A stretch of 64,000 nt of DNA from Chloroflexota bacterium (GCA_022826725.1 JAJDUF010000004.1:265334-329333), one strand, 5' to 3'. Counted from the first letter of the stretch, positions 34,006 to 42,731 are shown. Numbers and translations: made by a program. The notes: generated by a model not told the origin, from the letters alone.

Positions 34006-35312
34006 TGTCCCTCGGCTCTGTCTATCAGGTTGTGGTAGATGCTCTCTACTGCTAGGGCGTGCTCCCCCATGTCCGGGACGTTCCCGTCCTCCGACTGCAC
34101 GTAGCCCCGACTTCCCAATCGCCTCGCCAACTGCGGGTCATCGGCCAGTCTCTGCATCTGCCGAGCGAGGGAACGGGTATCGCGATGGGCAAAGAGTAGG
34201 CCGTTTCGCTCGTGATGGACGTACTCGGCCATTCCTCCGTAGTCGGCGGTTATCACGGGGACCCTGGCCTGCAGCGCCTCGTGGATGACGAGGGGCGAGT
34301 TCTCCGCCCAGATCGAAGGCACGACAATGGCGTCGCAGCGGTTGAACACGTCAGGCACGATATCCTCATTCCGGTACTCGCCCATCCACTTGACGCGGTC
34401 ACCCGCACCGTCGGGCAGGGTTCGCACCAGTGCCTTCAGTCCCTCGGTCTCGACACCCCAGTCGCGGCCCCAGATGCGGAGCCGCGGGCCGCCGGACACG
34501 CTGCCAAACGACTCTATGAGTTGATTCACTCCCTTCGCCGGTATGTGTGTCCCGATGTACCCGAACGTAAACGGCTCACCCCCCGTTCTGCTGCGTCCCT
34601 CCATACGTTGCCGGTGAAAGCCGTAATCGAGATACGTGAGCTTGCCTTCCGGGATGCCGAAGTCATCCCGGAAGCGCCGCAGCAGATACTTCGACGGTGC
34701 AATGAACACATCGACGGCAGCACAGACCTCCCGGACATGCCCCATCCGCCGGCCCACCCATTCCGTCCAGTAGGCGGCGTCCGCCTCGTATTCCCGCTCG
34801 TTGCCGGAGAAATACCGCACGTAGCAACGCACGGCGCATTTTCTGTCGTCCTGCCCGTCGCAGACCGGCCAGACGTCCGCTGGGTCTTGGGGATACATCT
34901 GAATGAACTGACCCCTCGGACACATCAGCCAATAGTCGTGCAGGGTGAACACCACCGGAATCCGCCGCTGTCTCGCCTCGAACACGAGCGAGGTGGACAG
35001 ATGGTGGAGGTGTCCGATATGGAGCACTTCCGGGCGAATGTCGTCTAACAGGCCGGCGAAAGCCTTGTCTACGGCGGCGTGCCGGTACCCGTCCGCTGCC
35101 CGCGCCATGTTCACGACGTGCAGGGTGATGCGAGGATCGGAAGAGTCCGTCTCGCGCTGTGTCGCGTACTCGGCGAGGAATATATCCTGCTGCCTCGTGA
35201 AGACGTGTACCTCATGACGTTCGGCGAGCGCTTGGGCCAAGCCTTGGGTATAGACTTCAGAGCCTGCGTTGTAGCGCATCGGATAGCCATGGATCACTTG
35301 GAGTATCTTCAT
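34002..35312 (-). CDS. GT4 glycosyltransferase, first gene of the four-gene operon
   Basis: A 436-residue protein from ATG 35312, with GGTGGAG upstream; the track's 24-residue extension is rejected. GT-B fold: N-terminal MKILQVIHGYPMRYNAGSEVYTQGLAQALAERHEVHVFT, acceptor side HLHHLSTSLVFEAR and HDYWLMCPRGQ. The C-terminal donor domain has FGYIGTHIPAKGVNQLIESF, and WAENSPLVIHEALQARVPVITAD (EX7E motif for the nucleotide sugar). A Cys-rich stretch (VCDGQDDRKCAVRC) in the middle could bind metal. Retaining glycosyltransferases of this type build polysaccharides or decorate natural products in the cytoplasm. Overlap ATGA at 34002 couples it to the radical SAM gene. Confidence 0.9.
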   Translation of the reverse strand: MKILQVIHGYPMRYNAGSEVYTQGLAQALAERHEVHVFTRQQDIFLAEYATQRETDSSDPRITLHVVNMARAADGYRHAAVDKAFAGLLDDIRPEVLHIGHLHHLSTSLVFEARQRRIPVVFTLHDYWLMCPRGQFIQMYPQDPADVWPVCDGQDDRKCAVRCYVRYFSGNEREYEADAAYWTEWVGRRMGHVREVCAAVDVFIAPSKYLLRRFRDDFGIPEGKLTYLDYGFHRQRMEGRSRTGGEPFTFGYIGTHIPAKGVNQLIESFGSVSGGPRLRIWGRDWGVETEGLKALVRTLPDGAGDRVKWMGEYRNEDIVPDVFNRCDAIVVPSIWAENSPLVIHEALQARVPVITADYGGMAEYVHHERNGLLFAHRDTRSLARQMQRLADDPQLARRLGSRGYVQSEDGNVPDMGEHALAVESIYHNLIDRAEGQ

Positions 35313-35531
35313 ACTGCACTCCACCTTGCCATCGCTCTGGACTACCGCCAACCAGTGAGCCGGACGAATCCTGTGTTGGGCCATCAGAATTCGGGGCCTG
35401 GCATCTCCCCATGCGAAGAATCGCCGCTATCGTCCTCGGTCTTAGGCCGGTGCGCCCGCTACCCGGCCAACCACGGATTCGTTACCTCAACCCCATAGCC
35501 GGCAAAGTCATCCACATCCCTTGTGAGGCGG

Positions 35532-37094
35532 TCAGGGCCCCGTGTACAACTCCGTGTCCGGGTGGAACTGGAACCATCCGAACCAGAACGACATGTGCGT
35601 AGGTATCCGCGGGAGCTGCTCCGACTCGTCTGCCGTGTTGACCAGAAACCTCTCGGTCACCTGCCAGGTTCCCCCGTCGGCGTCCGCTATCACGGACGGA
35701 ACGCCGAGGTGAACGCCGCCATCGTTCGGCACCAGCTTGAACGACCTCCCGCCACGATAGTAGGCCCTCGCACCCTCGCTTACGGCCGACCCCAGCACCA
35801 CTATCGCCTCGCCGCCCACCACGTCGTTTACGATGCGGTGCTCCCGCAGCGCTGCGGAGGAGTAGGCCTTGTAGCTGTCGTTCAGCCGGACCCCTAGCAC
35901 GATGTCCTTTGCTGCCACCCGGTCGTCCCGGTCAGGGACCGGGAACATCGTCTCCGGCGCGTTGAAGTAGGCGTAGTAGATAGCCCGCGGGTCCTCCTCC
36001 GGCACGTAGAATCCGGCGGGATACAGGCCCGTCTCCTGCTCCAGCACCGTCGTGTCGGGATGCAGCGCCAGCCATTCCACCCACGTCGTGAGCATGACCG
36101 GGAAGAAGTCAAGCTCTATCCCCGAATCCCACAACGGCCCGATGACCGGCTCGCCTGTGAGCTGATTCCAGAGCGAGTTGGTCAGCCGGTCGTACATGAC
36201 CTTGTTGCTGCGGTACAGCAGCCCCGACGTGCCGAAAGTGGTTGGTTCTCCGTTGATCTTGGCGGAATACACGATTCCGGTACCGCAGAGCGTTCAGTAG
36301 GCCAGGGCGATTGGCTCACCTCCCACCACGTCGTTGACCATCTCGTGCGCGTTCACGATGCGGAGCGGGTACGCCCGGTGCTCTCCATTAATAGACACGC
36401 CGAACACCCGGTCGCTCGGCCGCAGGTAGTCTTGGGCGCCCGCCGGAACGACCGGGGGGTTCTGCAGGTCCGGAATCCCGTCGGGACGGACGCCTCCCCA
36501 CGCAAGCTCGACTACGTTTATCCGCGAGCCTTGCGCTGCCGGAGCCAAGAACTCACCGAACCTGGCGTCAATCAGGCTCATGAACGCGCTCTTCCACTGC
36601 ACGTACCCGGCGGGGGGGCGGTATTCGTCGGCATTCCGGCCCAGCCACTCCATCCACTTGTTCCAGGCATCCAAGTCCTGACCAAACTCCTGACCCGTTA
36701 GCGCCGCGAGCGCCTTGTTGGTCTCTATCACCAACTCCCGGTTCCCGAAGAAGCGGAACATCTCGATCAGCAGCGGGACCATGGATTTGTCATTGTTGGC
36801 GACGGCGAGTGAGATGGCCTGGTGCGTGTCGTCAGGGATGTGATCACGGCCCGAGTAGAGCAGGTACATATTTCCGGTGGAGTCGTAGCCCGTTGCGGTA
36901 GTCGGCGCCCGTGCCGCCGTCCGCTCGGGCGTTTCGGCTGGGGTCAGCGCAGCCGTCGCAGTCTGTGGGGGTGAAGCCGGCGGTGCGCCCTCGCCCGCCG
37001 GGCCGGCCGGCTCGCCCGTAAGTGAGCACGCCACGGCAGCCGCCGCGATAACCCCGGCCACCAATGCTCCGAAATGACGCAAGCGCCTACTCAC
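35532..37094 (-). CDS. DUF3179 lipoprotein with in-frame TGA, candidate selenoprotein (UxxC motif)
   Basis: The track lists two ORFs (36294-37217 and 35532-36272), but they share one frame. Codon 267 (36294-36296) is TGA, flanked by …GGEPIALAY and TLCGTGIVYSAKING…. DUF3179 proteins normally read …TYCPLCGTGIVF, so TGA stands exactly at the first Cys of CxxC. Immediately after it the RNA can fold CGGAAU-CGUGU-AUUCCG, with the loop starting 20 nt past UGA and G at loop position 2, as bacterial SECIS models require. Start is GTG 37094 behind GGAGG; a lipobox (AAVAC) puts it on the outer membrane face. Then come a disordered linker, a HEAT-like helical segment, and two DUF3179 repeats. Role unknown; a pseudogene or sequencing error is the alternative. 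Confidence 0.75.
36264..36296 (-). promoter_or_regulatory. Putative bacterial SECIS element with recoded UGA
   Basis: Transcript of the minus strand: UGA followed 14 nt later by a 6-bp stem C-GGAAU / AUUCC-G and a 5-nt loop CGUGU. An alternative outer pairing, GCGGUAC/GUA-UU-CCGC, leaves two bulged U residues. Both fall within the 16-37 nt window expected between UGA and the apical loop. No selB, selC or selD lies in this window, so function is untested. Confidence 0.5.
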
Positions 37095-37270
37095 AGGAGT
37101 CCTCCTACCCGAGACCGGCCGGCTTCTCCCATGGTTGTACCACCTGTGATGTTCCCCCGACAAGGGTAAGGACGAGGTGAGAGGCGATGATACCCGGGTA
37201 GGGATGCGAGGATTCAATCGGTTTGAGCCATGCTAGGATTCAGACGGGCAGCTCCACGTAGGAGGCAGCA

Positions 37271-37798
37271 ATGCGTAACGTTTGGCTACTCGGCGGACTG
37301 GCAACGGTGCTCACGACCGTCGCGCTGGCCATCGTACTCAGCGCCTTTTTCTCCTCTTCCGATGACGATAGCGTTGACTTGGTGGATCGGGAGCAATTCA
37401 CGGTAGACCTGGTGCAGCAGGCGTTGGAACGTTATGACCGAGACGGTCGATATGACACACTCAAATACTACAATTCCGCGGAAAGCGCAAGCGGGGAATG
37501 GTACATCTTTATCCTCGATGCCGAGGGCACGGTGGTCGCCCATATCAACCAAAGCCTGCTCGGCCGCGGTGTGAAGGAGGGCTTGGGCGTGGATGCAACC
37601 GGCTACCGGTTCGGCGAAGTGATGCTGGGCACGACCGAGGACGGCCTATGGGTGGACTACGTCTTCTTCAATCCGAAAACCGGCAAGCAGGATGTCAAGC
37701 ACTCCTGGGTAGTCAGGCACGACGGGTTGATCTTCGGCTCCGGGTGGTATGAAGGTGATGAAGCACTATGGCCCGACTTCCAGCTCCGGCTGGTATAA
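37271..37798 (+). CDS. Membrane-anchored single-Cache-domain sensor protein
   Basis: A 175-residue protein from ATG 37271 behind GTAGGAGGCAGC. One N-terminal hydrophobic helix (VWLLGGLATVLTTVALAIVLSAFF) acts as anchor or uncleaved signal. The rest is an extracytoplasmic sCache_2-like sensor: QFTVDLVQQALERYDRDG, EWYIFILDAEGTVVAHINQSLLGRGV, and a terminal SWVVRHDGLIFGSGWYEG. Cache domains bind small ligands in receptors; a free Cache protein with no output domain may act as a ligand-binding accessory. It lies 51 bp upstream of the betaine transporter, same strand, so a role in sensing that solute is a fair guess. Confidence 0.8.
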   Translation: MRNVWLLGGLATVLTTVALAIVLSAFFSSSDDDSVDLVDREQFTVDLVQQALERYDRDGRYDTLKYYNSAESASGEWYIFILDAEGTVVAHINQSLLGRGVKEGLGVDATGYRFGEVMLGTTEDGLWVDYVFFNPKTGKQDVKHSWVVRHDGLIFGSGWYEGDEALWPDFQLRLV

Positions 37799-37849
37799 CT
37801 AGGGCTGGGGACGCTGACGTAAGCTCAACCTCCGTCGGCAGGGAGCGCT

Positions 37850-39043
37850 ATGGTTGCTCAGATCAAGGTCGCCGGCCTCTGGAAGATATTTGGTGCTAGG
37901 CCGGAGCGCGCGCTGCAACCGGAGTACGCTGCCAAGAGCCGCGCGGAGATTCAGGCGGAACTGGGCTTGGTGGTGGGGCTGCGGGACGTGTCCTTCAGCG
38001 TGGACCGCGGCCAGATTTTCGTCGTCATGGGGCTGTCCGGCAGCGGCAAGTCAACGCTGGTGCGCTGCCTCATCAGGCTTACCGAAGCCACCAAGGGGCA
38101 GGTTTATTTCGATGGCGAGGACATTTGCACCTACTCGTCCGCCCAACTCACGCAGTTCCGCCGGCAGAAGATCGCGATGGTCTTCCAGCACTTCGGCCTG
38201 CTGCCGCACCGCCGGGTGCTGGACAACGTGGCCTATGGGCTGGAAATACAAGGCATGGGCAAGGCGGCGCGCTACCGGGCGGCGACAGAGGCCATCGAGA
38301 CGGTGGGACTGAAGGGCTGGGAGCACTACTATCCCCGGGAGATGAGCGGTGGCATGCAGCAGCGCGTCGGGATTGCCAGGGCGCTGGCGGTCAATCCCGA
38401 CGTGCTACTCATGGACGAGCCGTTCAGCGGCCTCGATCCGCTCATCCGTAGAGAGATACAGGACGAGCTGCTCTCGCTACAGACGGCGCTGCACAAGACC
38501 ATCGTGTTCATTACGCACGATCTGAACGAGGCGCTGAAGCTGGGCGACCGCATCGCCATCATGCGCGACGGGCAGATTATTCAGGAAGGTTCACCGGAGG
38601 AGATTGTCACGCTGCCGAGCGATGACTACGTGACCGAGTTCGTCCAGGACGTGTCCAGGTCCAAGGTCATTCAGGCGCAGGCCATCATGCAGGAGCCGAG
38701 CCTGGTGGTGTATGAACGGCAAGGCCCCCGCGTGGCGCTACACACCATGCAGAGTCACAGCGTTGGCGCGGCGTTCCTGATCGGGCGCGACTTCACCCTG
38801 CGGGGAATCATCACACAGGAGCAGGCCGCGGCCCTCTCCTCCCAGCACCAGGAGTCGCTGGAAGACGCACCGATCACTCCGGCGATGACCACAACCCCCG
38901 AAACCTATATCGAGGAGATTATCCCGCTCGCGGCGCAGACCGAATATCCGATTGCGGTGGTTGCCGAGAACGGGAGCCTGTTGGGCGAGATTCGCCGGGG
39001 GGTCCTGCTGACCGGTCTGTCGGCGGGCAGTGAGGAGGGCTAA
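37850..39043 (+). CDS. proV: Glycine betaine/proline ABC transporter, ATP-binding subunit with C-terminal CBS region
   Basis: A 397-residue cytoplasmic ATPase from ATG 37850, with AGGGAGCG upstream. The N-terminal extension KVAGLWKIFGARPERAL is characteristic of ProV/OpuAA. Walker A GLSGSGKSTL, Q-loop MVFQHFG, signature EMSGGMQQRVG and Walker B VLLMDEPFSGLD are intact, and H-loop FITHDLNEA follows. Residues 280-397 (AFLIGRDFTLRGIITQEQAAAL, YPIAVVAENGSLLGEIRRGVLL) form CBS-like repeats that sense ionic strength in homologues. It powers import of compatible solutes at the inner membrane, for osmotic protection or as a methyl source. ProW begins one base after the stop. Confidence 0.94.
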   Translation: MVAQIKVAGLWKIFGARPERALQPEYAAKSRAEIQAELGLVVGLRDVSFSVDRGQIFVVMGLSGSGKSTLVRCLIRLTEATKGQVYFDGEDICTYSSAQLTQFRRQKIAMVFQHFGLLPHRRVLDNVAYGLEIQGMGKAARYRAATEAIETVGLKGWEHYYPREMSGGMQQRVGIARALAVNPDVLLMDEPFSGLDPLIRREIQDELLSLQTALHKTIVFITHDLNEALKLGDRIAIMRDGQIIQEGSPEEIVTLPSDDYVTEFVQDVSRSKVIQAQAIMQEPSLVVYERQGPRVALHTMQSHSVGAAFLIGRDFTLRGIITQEQAAALSSQHQESLEDAPITPAMTTTPETYIEEIIPLAAQTEYPIAVVAENGSLLGEIRRGVLLTGLSAGSEEG

Positions 39044-39044
39044 C

Positions 39045-40109
39045 ATGGCGCAGGCCGAAGACGCGCAATCCAGTACGGCACCCCCCTCGCCGCGCACTAT
39101 GCTCGGCACCGCCCGGCCGCTCTACCGTTGGCTGGCCGGGTTGGCGGTGGTGGTCATCGTGCTGCTGGCCAGCCTGTTGCTGTGGGGCACGGCGATGGAG
39201 TTCCCCACCACGGTGTCCAGCTCGACAATCCAAACCTCCGGTGGCGGTACCGTCACGCTGGAGAAAACGGTCCGTGAGGTCACGGGCCGGGCCATTGACG
39301 ACGCGGTCGGGTGGGTCACGAAAGAGGGGAGCTGGCTGTTCGAAAGCCTGAGTACGGCCGTGACCTATGCGCTGGTATACATCGAGAACGTCCTGAAATG
39401 GGTGCCCTGGCCCGCTATCGTGGTCGGTCTCGCGCTGCTCTCGTTTGCGGTGGGGCGCTGGCAGCTGCTGGCCTTCACCTCCTTTGCGCTACTCTTCGTC
39501 GGCTTCATGGACCTGTGGGAAAACACCATAGACACGATTGCGCTCATGGTGGTGGCGGTGACGATCTCGGTACTGATCGGCCTGCCCCTGGGTGTGTTGG
39601 CCGCCCGCAGCCAACTGGCCGACAACCTGATGCGCCCACTCCTGGACGGAATGCAAACCATGCCCAGTTTCGTCTACCTGCTGCCGGGCATTCTGTTCTT
39701 CGGCTTGGGCAAACCGGCCGGCATCTTCGCCACCATCATTTACGCAGTTCCGCCGGTCATCCGATTGACCAATTTGGGCATCCGGCAGGTACCCGTCGAA
39801 ACGGTTGAAGCCGCCCGCTCGTTCGGCGCGTCATCCCGGCAGATACTGACCACCGTTCAGATTCCGATGGCCTTGCCCACCATCATGGCCGGCATCAACC
39901 AGACGACACTGATGGCGCTGGCCATGGTGACGATTGCCAGCATGGTGGCCGCCGGCGGTCTGGGCGATAACGTGCTGCGGGCGCTGCAAAAGAACCAGCC
40001 GGGGAACGGGGCCATCGCCGGACTGGCGATTGTCTTCCTCGCCATCATCATGGATCGCCTTACGCAGGCGGTGGCCCGTAAGCGCCAGGAAGCCCTGAGG
40101 GTCGGCTAG
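39045..40109 (+). CDS. proW: Glycine betaine ABC transporter, permease subunit
   Basis: A 354-residue membrane protein from ATG 39045, one base after the ATPase stop and five codons inside the track's ORF. Six or seven membrane segments are visible. The EAA coupling loop is VETVEAARSFGASSRQILTTVQIPMALPTIMAGINQ, followed by ALAMVTIASMVAAGGLGDNVLRAL, typical of ProW/OpuAB. A long periplasmic insertion with coiled character (SSTIQTSGGGTVTLEKTVREVTG) follows the first helix, which is longer than usual. It forms the translocation path with ProV and receives the ligand from the lipoprotein encoded next. Confidence 0.93.
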   Translation: MAQAEDAQSSTAPPSPRTMLGTARPLYRWLAGLAVVVIVLLASLLLWGTAMEFPTTVSSSTIQTSGGGTVTLEKTVREVTGRAIDDAVGWVTKEGSWLFESLSTAVTYALVYIENVLKWVPWPAIVVGLALLSFAVGRWQLLAFTSFALLFVGFMDLWENTIDTIALMVVAVTISVLIGLPLGVLAARSQLADNLMRPLLDGMQTMPSFVYLLPGILFFGLGKPAGIFATIIYAVPPVIRLTNLGIRQVPVETVEAARSFGASSRQILTTVQIPMALPTIMAGINQTTLMALAMVTIASMVAAGGLGDNVLRALQKNQPGNGAIAGLAIVFLAIIMDRLTQAVARKRQEALRVG

Positions 40110-40122
40110 TGGCAAACGACTC

Positions 40123-40151
40123 TTGACAACTTCCATCAATTCTGCTGTGCT
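40123..40151 (+). promoter_or_regulatory. Candidate promoter of the substrate-binding protein gene
   Basis: A perfect -35 TTGACA (40123-40128) lies after the permease stop. A weak -10 (TGTGCT at 17-bp spacing, or TTAACA four or five bases later) follows, about 40 bp before the ProX start. A separate promoter would raise expression of the binding protein over the membrane parts, as is common. Confidence 0.4.
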
Positions 40152-40192
40152 TAACAAGCGTACAGTCTGTTCTTTATAGGGGAGGTCTACGT

Positions 40193-41260
40193 ATGCGAAC
40201 GACGTACCGGCTGTTCGCCCTGTTTGTGGTGTTGCTGGCGACGCTCTCCCTCACGGCCTGTGGGGAACCGGAGACTGTCGAGGTAACAAAAGAAGTCGTA
40301 GTCGAGGTGACGCCTGTCCCCGCCCCCAAGGAGAAGATCGTTTTCAGCGATCTGAACTGGACGAGCGCCCAGGTCCAGAACCGCATCGCACAGTACCTCG
40401 TCGAAAAGGGCTACGGCTATCCGACGGAGGTCGTCTTTGGGGCGACGCTGCCGCTGTTCCAGGGCCTGCGCCGGGGCGATAGCCACGTCACCATGGAAAT
40501 CTGGCTGCCGAACCAGGACGAAGCCTGGATGGAAGCACAAGCAGCCGGTGAAGTGGTTTCCATCGGTCTAAGCCTGGGCAAAGATTGGCAGTCCGCGTTC
40601 GTCATCCCGAAATACCTCCAGGAGCAATATCCGGACCTGGACAGTATCGAGGACCTGAAGGACGAGAAGTTCAAGAAGCTGTTTGAGACCGCCGAAACGG
40701 GCGGCAAAGCGCGCCTGGTGTCCTGTGTCATCGGCTGGGCTTGCGAGGAAGTGAACGCCAAGCAGATCGAGGGCTACGGACTAGCGGATCACGTGCATGT
40801 GGTCAACCCTGGGGATGGCGCGGCGGCGAACGCCGACCTCTACGGCGCTTACGAGAAGCAGGAGCCGTGGCTTGGCTACCAGTGGGGCACCAATGACCCG
40901 GCCCTGGTCCTGGACCTGGTCCGGCTCGAAGAACCGGAGTATAGCGACGAGTGCTGGTTCACGACCAAGGCGTGCGCCTATGAAGACGCCACCATCCTGA
41001 TCGCCGTACATCCGGAGCTGCTGACCAGGGCTGACGACGTGGTAGACATGCTGCGGGCGTGGGAATTCGACATCAGCACCTATAAGGCGGTCGCCGCCTG
41101 GCAAAGCGAAAACCCGGATGCCGACGCCAACGACGCCGCCCTCTGGTGGTTGAACAGCAACGCCGACACCTGGAAAGCCTGGGTGACCCCGGAGGCCGCT
41201 GCCGCCATCTCGGCCGCTCTCGCTGCCAACGAAACCCCCGCCGGCTGGCCGAAAGAATAA
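40193..41260 (+). CDS. proX: Glycine betaine ABC transporter, substrate-binding lipoprotein
   Basis: A 355-residue lipoprotein from ATG 40193 with GGGGAGGTC upstream. The signal ends in LTAC (Cys 23), giving a membrane-tethered protein. The OpuAC fold is seen in KEKIVFSDLNWTSAQVQNRIAQYLVEKGYGY, TLPLFQGLRRGDSHVTMEIWLPNQ and LGYQWGTNDPALVLDLVRL. Trp and Tyr residues (EIWLPNQDEAWM, WLGYQW) are suited to bind the quaternary amine by cation-pi contacts. The C-terminus is unusually rich in Ala and Trp. It hands betaine, choline or similar to ProW. It closes the operon and is followed by the strong hairpin at 41288. Confidence 0.93.
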   Translation: MRTTYRLFALFVVLLATLSLTACGEPETVEVTKEVVVEVTPVPAPKEKIVFSDLNWTSAQVQNRIAQYLVEKGYGYPTEVVFGATLPLFQGLRRGDSHVTMEIWLPNQDEAWMEAQAAGEVVSIGLSLGKDWQSAFVIPKYLQEQYPDLDSIEDLKDEKFKKLFETAETGGKARLVSCVIGWACEEVNAKQIEGYGLADHVHVVNPGDGAAANADLYGAYEKQEPWLGYQWGTNDPALVLDLVRLEEPEYSDECWFTTKACAYEDATILIAVHPELLTRADDVVDMLRAWEFDISTYKAVAAWQSENPDADANDAALWWLNSNADTWKAWVTPEAAAAISAALAANETPAGWPKE

Positions 41261-41287
41261 GACCGGCCACCGCGCCATCAACCGGCT

Positions 41288-41335
41288 CACCTGCCGTCAA
41301 CCCCGCGCACGCGGGGTTGACGGCAGGTGGTATTT
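41288..41335. terminator. Perfect 20-bp inverted repeat between converging operons
   Basis: CACCTGCCGTCAACCCCGCG (41288-41307), a two-base loop CA, then its exact complement (41310-41329) and GTATTTT. It is very stable, with a short T run on the plus side. It ends the betaine operon and probably also shields the leftward DUF2231 gene, so it can act in both directions. Confidence 0.8.
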
Positions 41336-41379
41336 TAAGCGCCATGGCGGCGCGGTCAGGGCTGCCCCGGAGCGCCTCA

Positions 41380-41847
41380 TCACCGACCCAACAACGGATT
41401 CACGCCCCTGACATTTATCCCATAGTCATAGACCAGATCGCCTCCGGTCATCCCGGACAGAACCAATCCCACCATTCCAACCAAAATAACGACCAGATAC
41501 AGCGGCGTTGTGCCGGCATCCGCTCCTCTTCTGCGAGAAAACCAGCGCCAGCCTGTCAGCACGATGAAGAACGCGGTCACGGCAAAGCTCCAAAGTTGAT
41601 GCACCTCGATGACGCCATGCAACTCGGTTTCTTCATAAGGGAAATGAGAGATGAGGCCGGTTACGCTGGCAATGATCGCACCGAGTGTGCCAATCCACAG
41701 CAGCAACCAGGATGTATGTTGCAGGTGGACACTGGACTTGATGCGTAGTGCAACACTCGCCCCAGCGCTTACGACCAGGAGCGCGATTGGGAAATGAACA
41801 GTGATCGCGTGTAAATCATCAAGCGTGTCGGCCAATAGCTCCAACAT
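41380..41847 (-). CDS. DUF2231-family four-helix membrane protein
   Basis: A 155-residue protein from ATG 41847, with GGAGAGACGG upstream; the track's 22 extra residues are dropped. DUF2231 pattern: short N-terminal LHAITVHFPIALLVVSAGASVAL, then SSVHLQHTSWLLLWIGTLGAIIASVTGLISHF, ELHGVIEVHQLWSFAVTAFFIVLTGWRWF, and YLVVILVGMVGLVLSGMTGG. The conserved His residues in helices 1-3 (LHAITVHFP, ELHGVIEVHQ) suggest haem or metal binding, and relatives are often linked to redox or cytochrome genes. It lies alone here. Function unproven. Confidence 0.8.
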   Translation of the reverse strand: MLELLADTLDDLHAITVHFPIALLVVSAGASVALRIKSSVHLQHTSWLLLWIGTLGAIIASVTGLISHFPYEETELHGVIEVHQLWSFAVTAFFIVLTGWRWFSRRRGADAGTTPLYLVVILVGMVGLVLSGMTGGDLVYDYGINVRGVNPLLGR

Positions 41848-41984
41848 TTTTTCCGTCTCTCCATGGGCCAGGCACTGCGGGAGTACTCCCCACTGAAATA
41901 TGCTTGGCCCCAAGGGGCAGGAATGTTACACCGACACCTACCCAATTCGCCGGCTCGCACACGGTCCGGGGGCCACCGCCTTCT

Positions 41985-42731
41985 TTAGATGTCCAGCACT
42001 CGTTCCGCCGGCAGGTGGGTAAGCCGGTCGTCGAGGCTATCGTGGAGGCGGTAGTGCAGCAGCCACTCTCCGGCCTGGGGATCGGGCGTCTCGGTAGCTA
42101 CCTCCGCTACCGTCGTCAGCGTCGCTGCCGGCCAGTCCGGGTCACCATGGAGCAGGGTGAGCGCCCACGCGGCGAGCACCGTGGCCTCGTCCCCTTGCAC
42201 GTAGAGACACACCCGGTCGGCCGCAAACCAGCCGGGGTGAAACGTCGCTAGTAGCAGCGTCGGGTAGCCGGCGGCGTTGGGCCACTCCACTACCCGGGTA
42301 CGCCGGCCGACCGGCAGATCGCGGATCGTGGCGATGTCTACGGCCGGGAAGGCGACGCCGAGCACCATCAGGCCGATCTCGTAGAGCGCCTGCGGCTCGG
42401 TGCCGGCCAGGGGCTGGGCGCGCAGCCACCCCAAAAGCTGGTGCCAGGCTGCGGGGACGACCCCGGCCACGGCGTCGCAGGCGCCCGGCGCAGCAAAATA
42501 CGGGAACAGCCGCGGCCAGCGCGCCGTCACGTCACTCAGCGTCGCGGCCAAGACTTCCGGCCCGGGTAGGTCAGCGCCGGTGGACCGGCGGCGCTGATCG
42601 GCGGCACCGAGCCGCCGTGGTACGGATCCGGTCGCTTCCAGCCACAGCAGCGTATAGAGGGCAAACGCGGCGTGGCGGGCCAACTCGCGGTCCGGGGATA
42701 GCGCCCCGGTCAGGTCGGGTCCACTCTCCAT
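41985..42731 (-). CDS. Uncharacterised 248-residue cytosolic protein
   Basis: ATG 42731 to a stop at 41985. I recognise no family. The N-terminal half is helical (LARHAAFALYTLLWLEATG, LAATLSDVTARWPRLF). The C-terminal half looks like a beta sandwich with conserved aromatic residues (RVVEWPNAAGYPTLLLATFHPGWFAADRVCLYV, GEWLLHYRLHDSLDDRL). Composition and codon use are like neighbouring genes, and shadows on the other strand are weaker, so it is probably real. It diverges from the GNAT gene at 42879 and could share a promoter with it. Confidence 0.6.
   Translation of the reverse strand: MESGPDLTGALSPDRELARHAAFALYTLLWLEATGSVPRRLGAADQRRRSTGADLPGPEVLAATLSDVTARWPRLFPYFAAPGACDAVAGVVPAAWHQLLGWLRAQPLAGTEPQALYEIGLMVLGVAFPAVDIATIRDLPVGRRTRVVEWPNAAGYPTLLLATFHPGWFAADRVCLYVQGDEATVLAAWALTLLHGDPDWPAATLTTVAEVATETPDPQAGEWLLHYRLHDSLDDRLTHLPAERVLDI

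Noticed and set aside
30561-35312. RiPP biosynthetic cluster
   Set aside because: A radical SAM/SPASM enzyme is present, but no short precursor peptide with a Cys- or Gly-rich core was found next to it.
35411-35602. 63-residue plus-strand ORF between GT4 and DUF3179
   Set aside because: No ribosome site, overlaps the DUF3179 3' end, Pro/Arg/Thr composition like a shadow.
36273-36293. Gap between two ORFs taken as separate genes
   Set aside because: The frames are the same and the conserved motif continues through the gap, so these are one gene with TGA, not two genes or a frameshift.
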